Source of the DNA: Alkalihalobacillus bogoriensis ATCC BAA-922
Lineage (GTDB): Bacteria; Bacillota; Bacilli; Bacillales; Bacillaceae_F
DNA length: 64,000 nucleotides
Direction: 5' to 3'
Assembly (NCBI RefSeq): GCF_000621445.1
Contig: NZ_JHYI01000015.1
Span: 113,377 to 177,376 of the forward strand
Shown here: positions 8,301 through 19,756 of the stretch, piece after piece
How the letters are laid out: each line of letters opens with the position of its first letter
Position numbering within the stretch: position 1 is the first letter of the stretch
The notes under the pieces: model-generated
Told to the model about the DNA's origin: nothing
What the model saw: only the letters and a program-made list of their open reading frames with translations
Databases searched by the model: none
Translations under genes and position numbers: made by a program

Positions 8301-8500
8301 CCCGTTAAATATGAAAAAGTATGTTAAAGATTCAAACTATTTTACTATTTTCTATTGAAACTATTTTAGTTACAAAGTATCATATATAGAAGAAATATCA
8401 TAAAGAAAAAACTGAACAAACAGAAAGGAGGGTGTGAAAAGAACTGGTTTTACATAAAAAGACCGAAACTATAAAACTTCAAGACGACAAGGAGAGAACA

Positions 8501-11002
8501 ATGAAACAATTAAAAATCATATTTGTTATTGCTATATTACTACAAGGATTAGTACTCCCTTCTGTAACCGCTCAAACGGTATCAGATGAAGTGTATTTTG
8601 CTGATGCTAATTTAGAGAGAGTGATAAAGGAAAATCTAAATATTGAAGTGATAACGGAAGAGGCATTATTAGAATTAACTTATCTAGATATATATGAAGA
8701 CCATATTAGTGATGTAACAGGTTTAGAATATGCGCATAATTTAGAACATTTTGCAATCTATGAAAGGCATTCAGTTTCTGATTTAACACCACTTACTGGA
8801 TTAACAAACTTAGTGGCGTTAACGATACAAGGCGGACACCTGGAAAACCTTGAACTACTTGCGGAGCTAGAACAATTAGAACGTTTACACTTATTTGACA
8901 ATGCGATTCGTGATATAAGTGTTCTTGCAAGCTTACCGAATCTATGGGAAGTAGGTTTAGCTAATAATGATATTAATAATATTAGTGCTTTGAAAGATTT
9001 ATCAAATTTACGTTATGTAAATTTTAATAGTAATAATATTAGTGATATTAGTATGTTAAAGGAGTTTGAAGCGTTAGAATTCGTCGAATTATTTAATAAT
9101 AATCTTGATATGACCCCTCAATCTCCATCCTATCAAGTTGTTCATCAGTTGCTAGATAGAGAAATAACGGTGTTTTATGATGAAATGATTACTTTGGATA
9201 TCACTGAGGAAACAGAAAACTCGGTCTCAATTGAATGGAGTTATGATATCCCAAACCGTTTTGTATCTGATAGTAGTTGGCTAATGATTAATGAGAGTTT
9301 TGTTCCTGACGTGAATGTTAAAGAGCAAAATGCATATACGTTTACAAACTTAGACCCTGACGATCAATATCGAATTATTATCCAATTTAATATTTATGCT
9401 TTAGGCAATTCGTATCCTCTTGATACTGGATTTATTTATCGACCAGGCGATTTTGTTTTGGATAATCCAATTAACAACGAAGTCATTTCGGTATCGCCTG
9501 ACCAAACAACAGGCATCGCAACGGTAGGGAACGAGGAATTAGAACAGTTACTAGATAATGGTGAAGTTAGTGTTTCAGCCAATCACCTTCAAGAGTTTAT
9601 GTTGGAACTGACAAGTGAACAGGTAAATCTATTGAAGGAAAAAAATGCTACGCTATTTTTATCCTCAGAACTCGGTGGCTTTGGAATTAATGCAAATAAC
9701 TTAGCCAATGACAAACAAGCGACGCTTATTTTGTCAACTGTTAACAGAGCACCTCAGGGGAGCCAAGCTGTTAGTAAAATCTTAAAGTATGAGATTACAC
9801 AAGATAGTGTTGAGCTTACAGAGCTGTCCATACCTGGAAAAGCAATCTTTTTGTTCTTTGACTTCCAAAACCGAGATGAAAGTAGAGTTAATTTATATAA
9901 GTTAAACAATAACGGGTGGGAGCAACGGCAAATGTCAAATGTCGACTTTCTAGGATTCGGTCTATTTACCGATATTAATGAGACCGGAACTTACGGTATT
10001 TTTGAAAGAGCCCCTGTTAACCGTACTGTCACTCAACCTGTACAAACAGAAGATAATAATTGGGTTGTAAATGAGGAATTAGTTAATGAGGTGGAAGAAA
10101 ATGCTGTCCTATCGGTTGATTTAGAATTGGCTCAAGGGGATGCTTTAGCTAAAGTTCCATTTACTTCTGCCCAAATTCAATCATTAAAAGCGAAGAATGC
10201 AGAAGTTGAACTTGACCGTAGAAATGCGTCAATGCGAATTCCATTATCAAATTTAACCGATGCAGATGTAGAAACAACATTTAGCATGGAAAAACTAGAA
10301 GATGTACCACAACAAGCCGATGCGTTAAGCGAAGTGTATTCGTTTAAAATTTTCCAAGGGGAACAAGCTGTAACAAGTTTTGAAGCACCTGTTACATTAA
10401 CGTTCACCTATGATGAGTCTAGATTAGCTGAAAATGAAGAAGCTGTCGTCGGATATTTAAATGAACAAAATGAATGGACATTTACGAATAATGGTGTCGA
10501 ATTTGTAAATGACACAGATGGAACAATTACAGTTACAACAAATCACTTTAGTACATTCGGTGTGTTTGCAGTTGAAGTGAATTCAACTGAACCACCGGAA
10601 GAAGAAGTAAATCAAGAAGGACCTGATTTACCAGAAAGTGAAGTAGACCCAGTTACAGACTCAGATGATGAAGAACGGAATAATCAACCGGGTCCAGGTA
10701 ATACAAATCAACCAGAAGGATCTAATCCGATAGATACAGAAAATGAAAACACTGAATCAGGAATTACAGAAGAGCGAACTAGTGAAAATGAAACAGTAAT
10801 TACTGACAACGAGAATATAGAGTCAGAAAAAGAAGAACAAGAAATTAGCACAGAAGAAGAAACTACGGAAAGTGTGGAAGAAGGCAAAAAACTACCGAAA
10901 ACAGCAACGGATAGTTATAATTTATTCGTAATTGGTAGCTTGCTTGCTATAGCTGGAGCATTCTTTTATGTCATCCAAAGAAGACGTGTTATAACAAAGT
11001 AA
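8501..11002 (+). CDS. LPXTG-anchored internalin-like leucine-rich-repeat protein
   Basis: The product is 833 residues, ATG 8501 behind AAGGAGAG (8489-8496). A signal peptide ends near residue 25 (VTAQTVSD). Residues about 30-210 contain 22-residue internalin-type leucine repeats, with units such as LERLHLFDNAIRDISVLASL. A fibronectin-like or Ig-like stretch follows (about 225-320). Two related blocks of about 140 residues then repeat the theme of beta segments ending in NHFSTFGVF or TGTYGIFER. A Glu/Asn/Pro-rich linker leads to LPKTA (798-802), a helix and the tail IQRRRVITK. It is a wall-attached surface protein. Protein or carbohydrate adhesion is likely, but the ligand is unknown. Its C-terminal sorting region closely matches that of the chitinase, so both should be substrates of the neighbouring sortase. 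Confidence 0.85.
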   Translation: MKQLKIIFVIAILLQGLVLPSVTAQTVSDEVYFADANLERVIKENLNIEVITEEALLELTYLDIYEDHISDVTGLEYAHNLEHFAIYERHSVSDLTPLTGLTNLVALTIQGGHLENLELLAELEQLERLHLFDNAIRDISVLASLPNLWEVGLANNDINNISALKDLSNLRYVNFNSNNISDISMLKEFEALEFVELFNNNLDMTPQSPSYQVVHQLLDREITVFYDEMITLDITEETENSVSIEWSYDIPNRFVSDSSWLMINESFVPDVNVKEQNAYTFTNLDPDDQYRIIIQFNIYALGNSYPLDTGFIYRPGDFVLDNPINNEVISVSPDQTTGIATVGNEELEQLLDNGEVSVSANHLQEFMLELTSEQVNLLKEKNATLFLSSELGGFGINANNLANDKQATLILSTVNRAPQGSQAVSKILKYEITQDSVELTELSIPGKAIFLFFDFQNRDESRVNLYKLNNNGWEQRQMSNVDFLGFGLFTDINETGTYGIFERAPVNRTVTQPVQTEDNNWVVNEELVNEVEENAVLSVDLELAQGDALAKVPFTSAQIQSLKAKNAEVELDRRNASMRIPLSNLTDADVETTFSMEKLEDVPQQADALSEVYSFKIFQGEQAVTSFEAPVTLTFTYDESRLAENEEAVVGYLNEQNEWTFTNNGVEFVNDTDGTITVTTNHFSTFGVFAVEVNSTEPPEEEVNQEGPDLPESEVDPVTDSDDEERNNQPGPGNTNQPEGSNPIDTENENTESGITEERTSENETVITDNENIESEKEEQEISTEEETTESVEEGKKLPKTATDSYNLFVIGSLLAIAGAFFYVIQRRRVITK

Positions 11003-11013
11003 ACACTATTATT

Positions 11014-11045
11014 CCCCTCTTATTTAAAAGGTAAGAGGGTTTTTC
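11014..11045 (+). terminator. Intrinsic terminator after the LRR gene
   Basis: CCCTCTTA (11015-11022) pairs with TAAGAGGG (11032-11039) and is followed by five T residues. Confidence 0.85.
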
Positions 11046-11077
11046 CATAATGTGACAATAGATTTGCTTTAAACCGC

Positions 11078-11106
11078 TTCCAATCATAATGGTAAGCATG
11101 TATAAT
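11078..11106 (+). promoter_or_regulatory. Sigma-A-like promoter of the sortase gene
   Basis: A perfect TATAAT lies at 11101-11106. TTCCAA at 11078-11083 is a weak -35 with 17-nt spacing. The position, 45 nt before the sortase start, suits a separate promoter after the LRR terminator. Confidence 0.5.
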
Positions 11107-11150
11107 TTACATAATAGTATCGTAAAGAAAAAAGTGAAAGAAGTGATCGA

Positions 11151-11717
11151 ATGGGTAAGTTCTTTTCTTTCTTATTAATGGGTGGGGGAGTTATTCTAAT
11201 TGGATTTAGTGCTTGGCAAATTTGGCAATCGAATATGTTGCAAGAACAAGCATTAGTAGAAGCACGTGTCGGGCTAGAAACTGTCGAAGAAGAATTTGAT
11301 CCAAAGGACTTTACAGCAGAAGTCGGCGACACGATTGGAATCTTGCAAATTCCAGCTCTTGATCGTGAATTACCAATTGTTTATGGTGTAGATGAGGATG
11401 AATTAAAACGTGGTGTTGGCCACTATCCAGGCACTGCCTTTCCAGGTCAGCTTGATCAAGTTGTCCTATCTGGTCATCGTGATACCGTGTTTACAAAATT
11501 AGGTGAGCTTGAAATTGGCGATTCTTTTATTGTAGAAATGCCATACGGCGACTATGAATACATTATTCAAGATACGGAAATCGTCGATGCAGACGACCGG
11601 ACGGTTATTCGTTCAACAAGTCCGGATGAAGTTCTGACTGTTATTACATGTTATCCGTTTAATTTTGTTGGGAATGCACCAGAACGGTATATCATTTATG
11701 CAACGCCAAAAGAATAG
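11151..11717 (+). CDS. srtD: Class D sortase
   Basis: This is a 188-residue transpeptidase with one N-terminal membrane anchor (about 6-24). The sortase barrel starts near DTIGILQIPALDRELPIVYG. Catalytic residues are visible: His109 (SGHRDT), Cys167 (TVITCYPF) and Arg179 (PERYIIY). The ITCYPFNFVGNAPERY block is characteristic of class D enzymes such as B. subtilis YhcS. Class D and related housekeeping-like sortases in Bacillus accept LPxTA signals, and the two preceding genes encode LPKTA proteins, so it probably anchors the chitinase and the LRR protein to peptidoglycan. It is a single gene between two terminators. The ribosome site is weak (AAGAAGTGA). Confidence 0.92.
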   Translation: MGKFFSFLLMGGGVILIGFSAWQIWQSNMLQEQALVEARVGLETVEEEFDPKDFTAEVGDTIGILQIPALDRELPIVYGVDEDELKRGVGHYPGTAFPGQLDQVVLSGHRDTVFTKLGELEIGDSFIVEMPYGDYEYIIQDTEIVDADDRTVIRSTSPDEVLTVITCYPFNFVGNAPERYIIYATPKE

Positions 11718-11723
11718 ACATAT

Positions 11724-11767
11724 AACTACCGCCACAATGTGAACAGGGAGCGGTAGTTTTCTTTTTT
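11724..11767 (+). terminator. Intrinsic terminator of the sortase gene
   Basis: AACTACCGC (11724-11732) and GCGGTAGTT (11750-11758) form a perfect 9-bp stem, followed by a T-rich tract. Confidence 0.85.
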
Positions 11768-11811
11768 GCGTGGGACACAGATTTTTAAGCAGTACGAGGA
11801 AGGGGTTTCTT

Positions 11812-12201
11812 ATGAAAAAATGGCTAATGCTTGCCGTAATGGTGTTTGTATTATCAGCATGTGGAAATACCACATGGGTGCTAGAGAAAGAAAGGGTAGG
11901 AGAAGTAGGAGAAGTGGCGTCCTATGTCAATCATCTCCAACTCTCTCTTCCAGATTTCCGTGGGTACTCTGTTTTTACCATTTCTGAAGGAAAAAAGATG
12001 GTAGTCGTTTCCACCGGAACATCAAATCAAACATTAGAGTTCGTTGAATTAGAAACAACGAAAGAAAGAACGACAATAACCGTTACTGAGAAACAAGAAG
12101 AAACCGATGAAACTAACCCTTACATCTTAATTGGAGTCAGTAAAATTAAAGGGGAACTCGTCGTTGTGAATGAAGATGGCGAAGAATTCGCAGAAAAGTA
12201 G
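11812..12201 (+). CDS. Putative lipoprotein, 129 aa
   Basis: Translation from ATG 11812, behind AGGAAGGGG (11797-11805), gives MKKWLMLAVMVFVLSACGN. That is a lipoprotein signal peptide with lipobox LSAC, so the mature protein would start at Cys18 and be lipid-anchored on the outside of the membrane. An upstream in-frame start at 11770 would bury the signal and was rejected. The mature part (LPDFRGYSVFTISEGKKMVV and a C-terminal acidic segment) looks like one small beta-rich domain. No family is recognised. It stands alone between the sortase terminator and repeat copy 3. Confidence 0.7.
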   Translation: MKKWLMLAVMVFVLSACGNTTWVLEKERVGEVGEVASYVNHLQLSLPDFRGYSVFTISEGKKMVVVSTGTSNQTLEFVELETTKERTTITVTEKQEETDETNPYILIGVSKIKGELVVVNEDGEEFAEK

Positions 12202-12214
12202 AGTGGGCGAATTC

Positions 12215-12401
12215 TTAGCGGACATCTGTTTCGTTATTTAAGCGGAATATAGCTGTTTCTCATTTTTAGGGACATGTGTTCCGCTATTCGCCTCATTCAT
12301 AGCGTAGCAGGGGGCGAAATTGCTAGATTAACGGAACAGATGTCCGATAGAAATTGTGAAAACGTTATTTTAGTTGAAATAGCGGAACATGTGTCCGTTA
12401 A
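12215..12401 (+). repeat. Four-arm intergenic repeat, copy 3
   Basis: Forward arms are at 12215-12239 and 12267-12288, inverted arms at 12328-12350 and 12378-12401. Arm 4 (AATAGCGGAACATGTGTCCG) is an exact complement of the arm 2 core. It starts 13 nt after the lipoprotein stop codon and ends 54 nt before the licT promoter. Confidence 0.8.
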
Positions 12402-12445
12402 CAACTCGCACTCCTCCATCCATTAATTGGACAAAAATTTTAAAC

Positions 12446-12483
12446 CTAAAACGGTTGCAAATTAAAAAAACGTGTTGTATGAT
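12446..12483 (+). promoter_or_regulatory. licT promoter with a cre-like site
   Basis: TTGCAA (12455-12460), a 17-nt spacer and TATGAT (12478-12483) form a good sigma-A promoter. The 14-mer at 12446-12459 fits cre at 11 of 14 positions, including the central CG, and overlaps the -35 box, so glucose repression by CcpA is plausible. Confidence 0.6.
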
Positions 12484-12505
12484 GAAAAAAAGCGCATACA
12501 TGAAC

Positions 12506-12571
12506 GGATTGTAACTGTTAAATCAGGCAAAACCGATTACTTGATACACAAGTATATGGTTTTGCCTTTTT
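12506..12571 (+). promoter_or_regulatory. RAT antiterminator and terminator ahead of licT
   Basis: The segment 12506-12534, beginning GGATTGTAACTG and ending CAGGCAAAACC, has the sequence pattern of a LicT-type ribonucleic antiterminator. Its 3' part, GGCAAAACC (12526-12534), pairs with GGTTTTGCC (12558-12566) before TTTTT to form the competing terminator. Binding of active LicT would block the terminator, so licT is probably autoregulated. Confidence 0.85.
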
Positions 12572-12597
12572 CTATGATTGTGGTGGAGGTGTTTCAA

Positions 12598-13428
12598 GTG
12601 AAGATTGTCAAAATTTTAAATAATAATGTCATTGTTTCAAATAAAGATGACCAGGAAGTTATCGTGATGGGGCGAGGTATTGCCTTTCAAAAGCGAGCTG
12701 GGGATGAAGTGGCAAATGAACAAATTGATAAAATCTTCACGTTAGAAGACAAGGACATCACAAAAAAGTTTAAGACGTTAATTGCAGATATTCCGTTAGA
12801 ATATATGGAATTATCGGAGAGAATCATTAATTATGCTAAGCTTGAATTAGGCAAGAAGTTAAATGATAGCATTTACATTTCGCTTACAGACCACCTTCAT
12901 TTTGCGGTGGAACGGCATAATAAAAACATTCCCGTGAAAAACGGATTGCTTTGGGAAACGAAGCAGTTGTATAAAGAGGAATTTGAAATTGGCATTGAAG
13001 CGTTAAATATGATATTTGACCAATTTAACGTCATTCTTCCTGAAGATGAGGCCGGGTTTATTGCCCTACATCTTGTGAATGCTCAATTAAATGAAGATAT
13101 GCATAATATTGTTGATATGACAAAGGTCATTCAAGATATTTTAACAGTTGTGAAATATCATTTTAAAATTGAGTTTGATGAAACATCATTAAATTATTAT
13201 CGTTTTATTACCCATTTGAAATTTTTTGCGCAGCGTCTCGTAAAGGGGAATCATTATCAAAATGAACAAGGTGATGACTTATTAAATGTCATTAAAGAGA
13301 AGTACCCTGAAGCACATAAATGCTCGCAAAAAATTAAAAAGTTTGTAGAAAAACAATATGATTATGAATTAACGGAAGAAGAGCTGTTATATTTAACGAT
13401 TCATATTGAAAGAGTTGTAAAAAAATAA
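12598..13428 (+). CDS. licT: BglG/LicT-family transcription antiterminator
   Basis: The product is 276 residues, the usual length. The GTG at 12598 with GGTGGAGGTG (12580-12589) is the start. A longer in-frame ATG at 12472 lies beside the -10 box and is excluded. The N-terminal RNA-binding (CAT) domain reads MKIVKILNNNVIVSNKDDQEVIVMGRGIAFQK. Two PTS regulation domains follow, with the expected histidines in DHLHFAVERH and IALHLVNAQ of PRD1 and in RFITHLKFFAQRL and YLTIHIERV of PRD2. Phosphorylation by HPr and by the beta-glucoside EII sets activity in this family. It controls the RAT switches before itself and before bglP. Confidence 0.93.
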   Translation: MKIVKILNNNVIVSNKDDQEVIVMGRGIAFQKRAGDEVANEQIDKIFTLEDKDITKKFKTLIADIPLEYMELSERIINYAKLELGKKLNDSIYISLTDHLHFAVERHNKNIPVKNGLLWETKQLYKEEFEIGIEALNMIFDQFNVILPEDEAGFIALHLVNAQLNEDMHNIVDMTKVIQDILTVVKYHFKIEFDETSLNYYRFITHLKFFAQRLVKGNHYQNEQGDDLLNVIKEKYPEAHKCSQKIKKFVEKQYDYELTEEELLYLTIHIERVVKK

Positions 13429-13440
13429 AATACACATTTA

Positions 13441-13506
13441 GGATTGTGACGAATCAGGCAAAACCTAAATTGAGCTTAAACAATAGGCTCAATTTAGGTT
13501 TTTTTC
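13441..13506 (+). promoter_or_regulatory. Second RAT/terminator switch, ahead of bglP
   Basis: A second LicT-type RAT (13441-13469, beginning GGATTGTGACG) overlaps a strong terminator: AAACCTAAATTGAGC (13461-13475) pairs perfectly with its complement at 13487-13501, followed by a T-tract. LicT binding would let transcription continue into bglP. Confidence 0.88.
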
Positions 13507-13530
13507 ATTGAACGAAACAAAAACTATTAA

Positions 13531-15402
<1,872 letters not shown>

Positions 15403-15415
15403 TAACGTGTGTTTT

Positions 15416-15434
15416 GGGGGGCTCTCCCCCTTTT
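15416..15434 (+). terminator. Hairpin between bglP and bglH
   Basis: GGGGG and CCCCC (15416-15420 and 15426-15430) form a 5-bp GC stem followed by TTTT. It may attenuate bglH expression or stabilise the bglP mRNA end. Confidence 0.5.
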
Positions 15435-15444
15435 CATAAAATGA

Positions 15445-16911
<1,467 letters not shown>

Positions 16912-16921
16912 AAGAAATTCA

Positions 16922-16954
16922 CCCTACGTACATGATGTGCGTAGGGATTTTTTT
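16922..16954 (+). terminator. Intrinsic terminator of the bgl operon
   Basis: CCCTACG (16922-16928) and CGTAGGG (16940-16946), extendable inward by ACAT/ATGT, are followed by seven T residues. Confidence 0.9.
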
Positions 16955-16977
16955 GTGGCGAGGGAGGAGGGGCGACC

Positions 16978-17160
16978 GATCGGACAACTGTTCCGTTAAT
17001 ATAAGGAAATATAGGTGTTTTTCAATGTTAACGGACAAGGGTTCCGCTAATCGCCTCGTTTTAGGACTTAGCGGGGTTGAAAACTAGATTAACGGAACAG
17101 ATGTCCGATAGCTTTTAAAAAAGTGGCATTTTGATAGAAATAGCGGAACACATGTCCGTA
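16978..17160 (+). repeat. Four-arm intergenic repeat, copy 4
   Basis: Forward arms at 16978-17000 and 17028-17051, inverted arms at 17089-17111 and 17138-17160. Arm 3 (TAACGGAACAGATGTCCGAT) is identical to arm 3 of copy 3. The element lies between the bgl terminator and a small membrane gene. Confidence 0.8.
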
Positions 17161-17246
17161 AAAATCTAGAAGACGTATTCATGGCGACTATGATAATATG
17201 TCTCTAACGAATAACGTGAAAAACTGAGAAAGAAGTAGGTGTTGTT

Positions 17247-17480
17247 GTGGGTATATTTTTTAAAGAAGAACCAAAACGTGACAAAGTTCTTTGGAGGAAA
17301 AGTTGCGCATTCGCGTTTTATGTTATTATAGTTCTCCTATTACTAGACAGTATAGCGTATAGCTTAAAGGAGAGCTCTTTATTCACGAGTCAGGTTCTGC
17401 TTTGGGTAGGTATATTATCAGCATTTCTATGTCAGTTTGTTTTAAAAATGAAATCGAATAAAAAACGAAAAAAGCGATGA
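17247..17480 (+). CDS. Small two-TM membrane protein, 77 aa
   Basis: A GTG start at 17247 follows AGTAGGTG. The product has an N-terminal basic region, two membrane helices (about 20-38 and 47-66, the second LLWVGILSAFLCQFVL) and the very basic tail KMKSNKKRKKR, so both termini should be cytoplasmic. No family is recognised. It is a single gene between repeat copy 4 and a region with a possible 28-residue peptide. Confidence 0.5.
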   Translation: MGIFFKEEPKRDKVLWRKSCAFAFYVIIVLLLLDSIAYSLKESSLFTSQVLLWVGILSAFLCQFVLKMKSNKKRKKR

Positions 17481-17564
17481 AATCTAAATGTTCGTTGAAA
17501 CGAATGACATAGTATTTCTACAACCTATTTTTTTCGCTGATTGCTATAGGATATACGATGGAGT

Positions 17565-17651
17565 ATGGTAAAGGTGGCGCCCCGGTTCGTTTACTTTGTT
17601 TTTGTTGTTGGACTCTCAATTTTAAATATTAGTTTATCAAGCAAAGAGTAG
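17565..17651 (+). CDS. Possible 28-aa hydrophobic peptide
   Basis: ATG 17565, with only a short GGAG 4 nt before it, opens a 28-codon frame (MVKVAPRFVYFVFVVGLSIL...) that would be a single membrane helix, ending just before a strong terminator. The rest of the gap from 17481 holds nothing I recognise. Either this is a small membrane peptide or the end of a lost gene. Confidence 0.25.
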   Translation: MVKVAPRFVYFVFVVGLSILNISLSSKE

Positions 17652-17654
17652 TAG

Positions 17655-17692
17655 ACCATTCTAAGTACATCCGGTGCTTAGGATGGTTTTTT
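17655..17692 (+). terminator. Intrinsic terminator
   Basis: ACCATTCTAAG (17655-17665) pairs with CTTAGGATGGT (17677-17687), with one G-U pair, and is followed by a run of T. Confidence 0.85.
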
Positions 17693-17791
17693 GTCGTAAA
17701 AAGACACCTTTCATGTCATGCATTAAGAATATAAATCCAAAATTAGTAAAACTTAAAAAAGCAAAACAAAAAAGACGAGGATGCTTCTACA

Positions 17792-18583
17792 ATGCATAAT
17801 TTCACTCCAACAAATAAAGAGCGGCGATTTAAAGCATATGTAAGCTCGATAGGGACAACACAGCTACATCTCCGAAATCCATATATAATCGCATGGTGGT
17901 CAGCTGCTTTTCCAGGATTTGGTCATCTTCTATTATCCAAGTATTTAAGGGGTTATGCCTTATTTATGTGGGAAATTTTAATTAATAATATGTCGAACTT
18001 AAATTTGGCGATGGTGTACTCTTTTACTGGTAACATTGAGTTGGCAAAGAATGTGCTCGAACCTCGCTGGATGTTACTATATATTCCGGTTTATCTGTTT
18101 GCTATTTGGGATAGTTACCGGACTACTGTTGATATGAATAAAGTGTTTATGTTGGCGGAAAGGGAAAATGCTACTTTTAACAGTTATGCGATTGGAGCGG
18201 TGGAAATCAATTATTTAGATAAAAGGAGACCGGTAATGGCTGTACTTTGGTCACTATTAACCCCAGGATTAGGTCAATTGTATATTCACCGCGTAGTAAC
18301 GGCGGTGTTCACCATGATTTTTATGATTGTTTTTGTTTATTTTTCAAACATTCTTGTAGCGATTCATTATTTGTTTCTTGGTGATATTTCTTTTGCAACA
18401 CAGCAACTGGATGCACAATGGCTTTTGTTTATCCCTTCTCATGTCGGTTTTTCAATGTATGATTCTTATGTCAATACAGTGGAAAACAACAAACTATTTG
18501 AAAGTGAACAACGAAAGTTTTTAAGCAAAAATTATCAACAATACGAAGTGAAGTTTCCAGTAATTTCGGATGAGGTGACATAA
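17792..18583 (+). CDS. Integral membrane protein with internal duplication
   Basis: The product is 263 residues from ATG 17792, behind GACGAGG (17774-17780). The first half (IIAWWSAAFPGFGHLLLSKY ... WDSYRTTVDMNKVFMLAER) and the second half (VMAVLWSLLTPGLGQLYIHR ... YDSYVNTVENNKLFESEQR) are clearly related: both have PGxGxL(L/Y), a long middle loop with NI or GDI, and a closing DSY-x2-TV-(D/E)-x-NK(V/L)F. Each half has two or three membrane helices. I do not know its function. The gene is followed after 3 nt by another membrane gene, so they form an operon. Confidence 0.75.
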   Translation: MHNFTPTNKERRFKAYVSSIGTTQLHLRNPYIIAWWSAAFPGFGHLLLSKYLRGYALFMWEILINNMSNLNLAMVYSFTGNIELAKNVLEPRWMLLYIPVYLFAIWDSYRTTVDMNKVFMLAERENATFNSYAIGAVEINYLDKRRPVMAVLWSLLTPGLGQLYIHRVVTAVFTMIFMIVFVYFSNILVAIHYLFLGDISFATQQLDAQWLLFIPSHVGFSMYDSYVNTVENNKLFESEQRKFLSKNYQQYEVKFPVISDEVT

Positions 18584-18586
18584 CCG

Positions 18587-19048
18587 TTGCAAATTTTCTC
18601 AACTTTTGAGCATTCTACATATTTAGAGTTAGCGTTGACTTCATTAGAAAAAATCGGAGTGGAGAAATCTCATATTCTTGCTGTGCCCCTTATTAATCGC
18701 GTGGAGGAAAGGAGATTGTTTGATACACTCCACCGTGCAGATGGTGTGAGTTTATTTGATAAAGGAGCGGCGTTGGCTACTGCTTTTTCCGTAATAGGTG
18801 CTAGTGTTGGTTTTGTGTTAGAGTGGGGCCCGATTTATTGGGGATTAATTGGTGCTGCGAGTGGCTTTCTCATCGGATTTATTATCGATTATTTTATTTT
18901 TAAAGTCGTACATAAAAGAAAAGCTAAAGTAAAAGGCAAAACATCCGAAGTTATTGTTGTTATCAATTGTCCGGATGAACTCGTTGAAAAAGTTGAGGAA
19001 ATTCTTTGGGAGCATTTAGCTCTAGGCGTTGCGAAAGTCGAGGGCTAA
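18587..19048 (+). CDS. Membrane protein with glycine-rich hairpin helices
   Basis: A TTG start at 18587 has GAGGTG at 18573-18578. The 153-residue product has a soluble N-terminal domain (FSTFEHSTYLELALTSLEKIGV), a paired membrane hairpin rich in Gly (about 60-105, GASVGFVLEWGPIYWGLIGAASG), a basic linker and a C-terminal segment (SEVIVVINCPDELVEKVEEIL). The layout resembles small Bacillus proteins with an N-terminal alpha/beta domain and a glycine-zipper hairpin, some linked to general stress, but I cannot name the family. It is probably co-transcribed with the duplicated membrane protein upstream. Confidence 0.65.
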   Translation: MQIFSTFEHSTYLELALTSLEKIGVEKSHILAVPLINRVEERRLFDTLHRADGVSLFDKGAALATAFSVIGASVGFVLEWGPIYWGLIGAASGFLIGFIIDYFIFKVVHKRKAKVKGKTSEVIVVINCPDELVEKVEEILWEHLALGVAKVEG

Positions 19049-19119
19049 CAACTCAACGGATCGTTTATTGTGGATCCATCCCTTCATTGCTATCATTTCA
19101 TTACATGGAGGTGAATGAC

Positions 19120-19734
19120 ATGGATTGCAGTAAAATTGGAAAACTACTGTTACAGCTTCGTCAGGAAAAGAATATGACACAAAAGGAAATTGCCGATGCG
19201 ATCGGAGTAAGTGACAAAACAATTTCAAAATGGGAACGTGGGTTAGGGTGTCCAGATGTTTCGTTACTTGCGGAATTATCTGCTCTATTAGGAGTCAATA
19301 TTGAAAATATTTTACAAGGGCAATTAGCGCTTAATGATAGGAATCAAGGAAATCTGAAACGAATGTTATTTTACGTTTGTCCTAGCTGCGGCAATACGAT
19401 GACAAGTTCAACACAAGCAGATATTGCTTGTTGCGGTAGAAAACTAACTTCATTAACAGCGAAAAAAGAGGACCAAAACCATAAAATCCATGTTGAGGAA
19501 ATTGAACATGAGTATTTTATTTCCATTCAGCATGAAATGAGTAAAAGTCACTTTCTCGCATTTGCGGCGTATGTTACATGTGATAAAATGCTATTTATCC
19601 CGTTTTATCCTGAACAAAATGCGGAATTCCGGGTTCCGAAATTTTCAAGTGGCCGCTTCTATGTGTATTGTAATCAACATGGATTATGGATGAAGGACAT
19701 AAAAAAGCCAAGTCGTTTGGCGAAAAGTTCATAA
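19120..19734 (+). CDS. XRE-type regulator fused to a desulfoferrodoxin-like domain
   Basis: The product is 204 residues, ATG 19120 behind GGAGGTGA. Residues 5-62 are an XRE helix-turn-helix (MTQKEIADAIGVSDKTISKWER). Next comes a desulforedoxin-like knuckle: Cys87 and Cys90 (CPSCG) with Cys104-Cys105 (CCG). The last third looks like the superoxide-reductase (center II) domain, with possible ligands His121 or His124, His138, His144, Cys184 and His187 (the YCNQHGLW motif, compare CNLHGHW in Dfx). It is therefore probably an iron-binding, redox- or superoxide-sensing repressor or a regulator-enzyme fusion. The metal and target genes are unknown. A longer in-frame start at 19006 has no ribosome site and overlaps the gene before it. 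Confidence 0.8.
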   Translation: MDCSKIGKLLLQLRQEKNMTQKEIADAIGVSDKTISKWERGLGCPDVSLLAELSALLGVNIENILQGQLALNDRNQGNLKRMLFYVCPSCGNTMTSSTQADIACCGRKLTSLTAKKEDQNHKIHVEEIEHEYFISIQHEMSKSHFLAFAAYVTCDKMLFIPFYPEQNAEFRVPKFSSGRFYVYCNQHGLWMKDIKKPSRLAKSS

Positions 19735-19756
19735 TAATATTGTTCAATCTGAACGT

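Noticed and set aside
12472..12597. N-terminal extension of licT
   Set aside because: Covers the -10 box, RAT and terminator; LicT proteins start at MKIxKILNNN, which has its own GTG and ribosome site.
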